This document shows, piece after piece, positions 21,219 through 21,588 of a DNA stretch of 21,588 bases. Origin of the DNA: CAZRGV01 sp964599655 (GTDB lineage: Bacteria; Planctomycetota; Planctomycetia; Isosphaerales; Isosphaeraceae). Location: positions 1-21,588 of the forward strand of contig CAZRGV010000103.1 in the NCBI GenBank assembly GCA_964599655.1, read 5' to 3'. The notes under the pieces are model-generated. The model saw only the letters and a program-made list of their open reading frames with translations, was not told the DNA's origin and did not search any database. Numbering within the stretch: the stretch's first letter is position 1; every line of letters begins with the position of its first letter. Both the position numbers and the translations under genes were made by a program.

Positions 21219-21588
21219 TCAGTTCTTGAGCTTGTCGTGAAAGACCTTGCGGAACTTCTCCAGCTTGGGCACGATCACGAACTGGCAATAGCCCTGGTTG
21301 GGGTTCGAGCGATAGTAGTTCTGGTGGTAATCCTCGGCGGGATAAAAATTCGTCAACGGTTCGATCTCGGTGACGATCGGCCGGTTGAAGGCGCCCGAGG
21401 CGTCGAGCTTCGCCTTGTATTCTTCGGCCAGGGCCTTCTGCTCGTCGTCGTGGTAGAAGACGACCGAGCGGTACTGCGGGCCGACGTCGTTCCCCTGGCG
21501 GTTGCGGGTGGTCGGGTCGTGGGTCTTCCAGAAGACTTCGAGCAGCTCGGGATAGGTCACCTCGGCCGGGTCGTACGTGATCTGGGCA
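21219..21588 (-). CDS. msrA: Peptide methionine sulfoxide reductase A, 3' part (5' end outside window)
   Basis: The frame is open to the right edge, beginning AQITYDPAEVTYPELLEVFW, then KTHDPTTRNRQGNDVGPQYR, SVVFYHDDEQ, FYPAEDYHQNYY and a C-terminal NQGYCQFVIVPKLEKFRK. These are the hallmark MsrA segments after the catalytic domain start. The catalytic GCFW motif lies outside the window. MsrA reduces methionine-S-sulfoxide in proteins and free methionine using thioredoxin. The Cys in QGYC is the usual position of a C-terminal Cys in many MsrA proteins, a possible recycling residue. The stop is 60 bp upstream of the truncated exoribonuclease. Confidence 0.95.
   Translation of the reverse strand, partial: AQITYDPAEVTYPELLEVFWKTHDPTTRNRQGNDVGPQYRSVVFYHDDEQKALAEEYKAKLDASGAFNRPIVTEIEPLTNFYPAEDYHQNYYRSNPNQGYCQFVIVPKLEKFRKVFHDKLKN

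Noticed and set aside
1..21588. tRNA, rRNA, CRISPR array, integrase or transposase genes
   Set aside because: I looked on both strands for cloverleaf arms, regular spaced repeats and transposase/integrase motifs and saw none. The inverted repeat at 19255-19329 has no adjacent transposase.

Overview
The window is high-GC bacterial chromosome and most likely comes from a planctomycete, in or near the Isosphaeraceae. This is inferred from three things: the strong G/C third-position bias, a secreted protein whose N-terminus carries the planctomycete-type LESRFLLS export motif, and long TPR/peptidase and membrane genes of the sort common in that phylum. A run of 25 Ns inside one gene shows the assembly is a draft. 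I see no tRNA, rRNA, CRISPR array, transposase or integrase.

Layout. Positions 1-549 hold the 3' end of a membrane glycosyltransferase-like gene. It runs tail to tail into a minus-strand pair, an MFS transporter followed by a calcineurin-like phosphoesterase (457-2893). An AT-rich spacer separates that pair from a plus-strand group (3386-7487). The group has a small MazG-type pyrophosphohydrolase, a 748-residue membrane-anchored protein, a 61-residue one-helix protein and an ABC-2-type ATPase. A long GNRA-capped hairpin closes this group against a minus-strand secreted protein and a cytochrome P450 (7596-10121). Next come a PA0069-type radical SAM protein (plus), a putative molybdenum carrier (minus), a PilZ protein (minus) and an FkbM methyltransferase (minus).

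Positions 13898-16753 encode a 951-residue exported TPR protein with a central HExxH peptidase-MA-like domain. Its stop codon overlaps the start of a lower-GC two-gene cassette (16750-18645): an OLD/SMC-like ATPase and a small acidic partner with a TOPRIM/DUF4276-like layout. The partner is split by an apparent one-base frameshift. This cassette resembles ATPase-plus-effector pairs of phage defence and is the best candidate here for a little-described system. It is followed by a CHAP/NlpC-like Cys-His protein, a 27-bp perfect inverted repeat, an SGNH-type membrane-anchored protein interrupted by the N gap, an AT-rich scar with a C-terminally truncated 3'-5' exoribonuclease, and the 3' part of msrA running off the right edge.

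How the genes work together. Most are unrelated housekeeping or accessory genes. Functional units supported by spacing are MFS-phosphoesterase (13-bp gap), the membrane protein/mini-protein/ABC ATPase group, and ATPase-partner (4-bp TTGA overlap). The ATPase is also coupled to the upstream TPR gene by an ATGA overlap, although its base composition differs.
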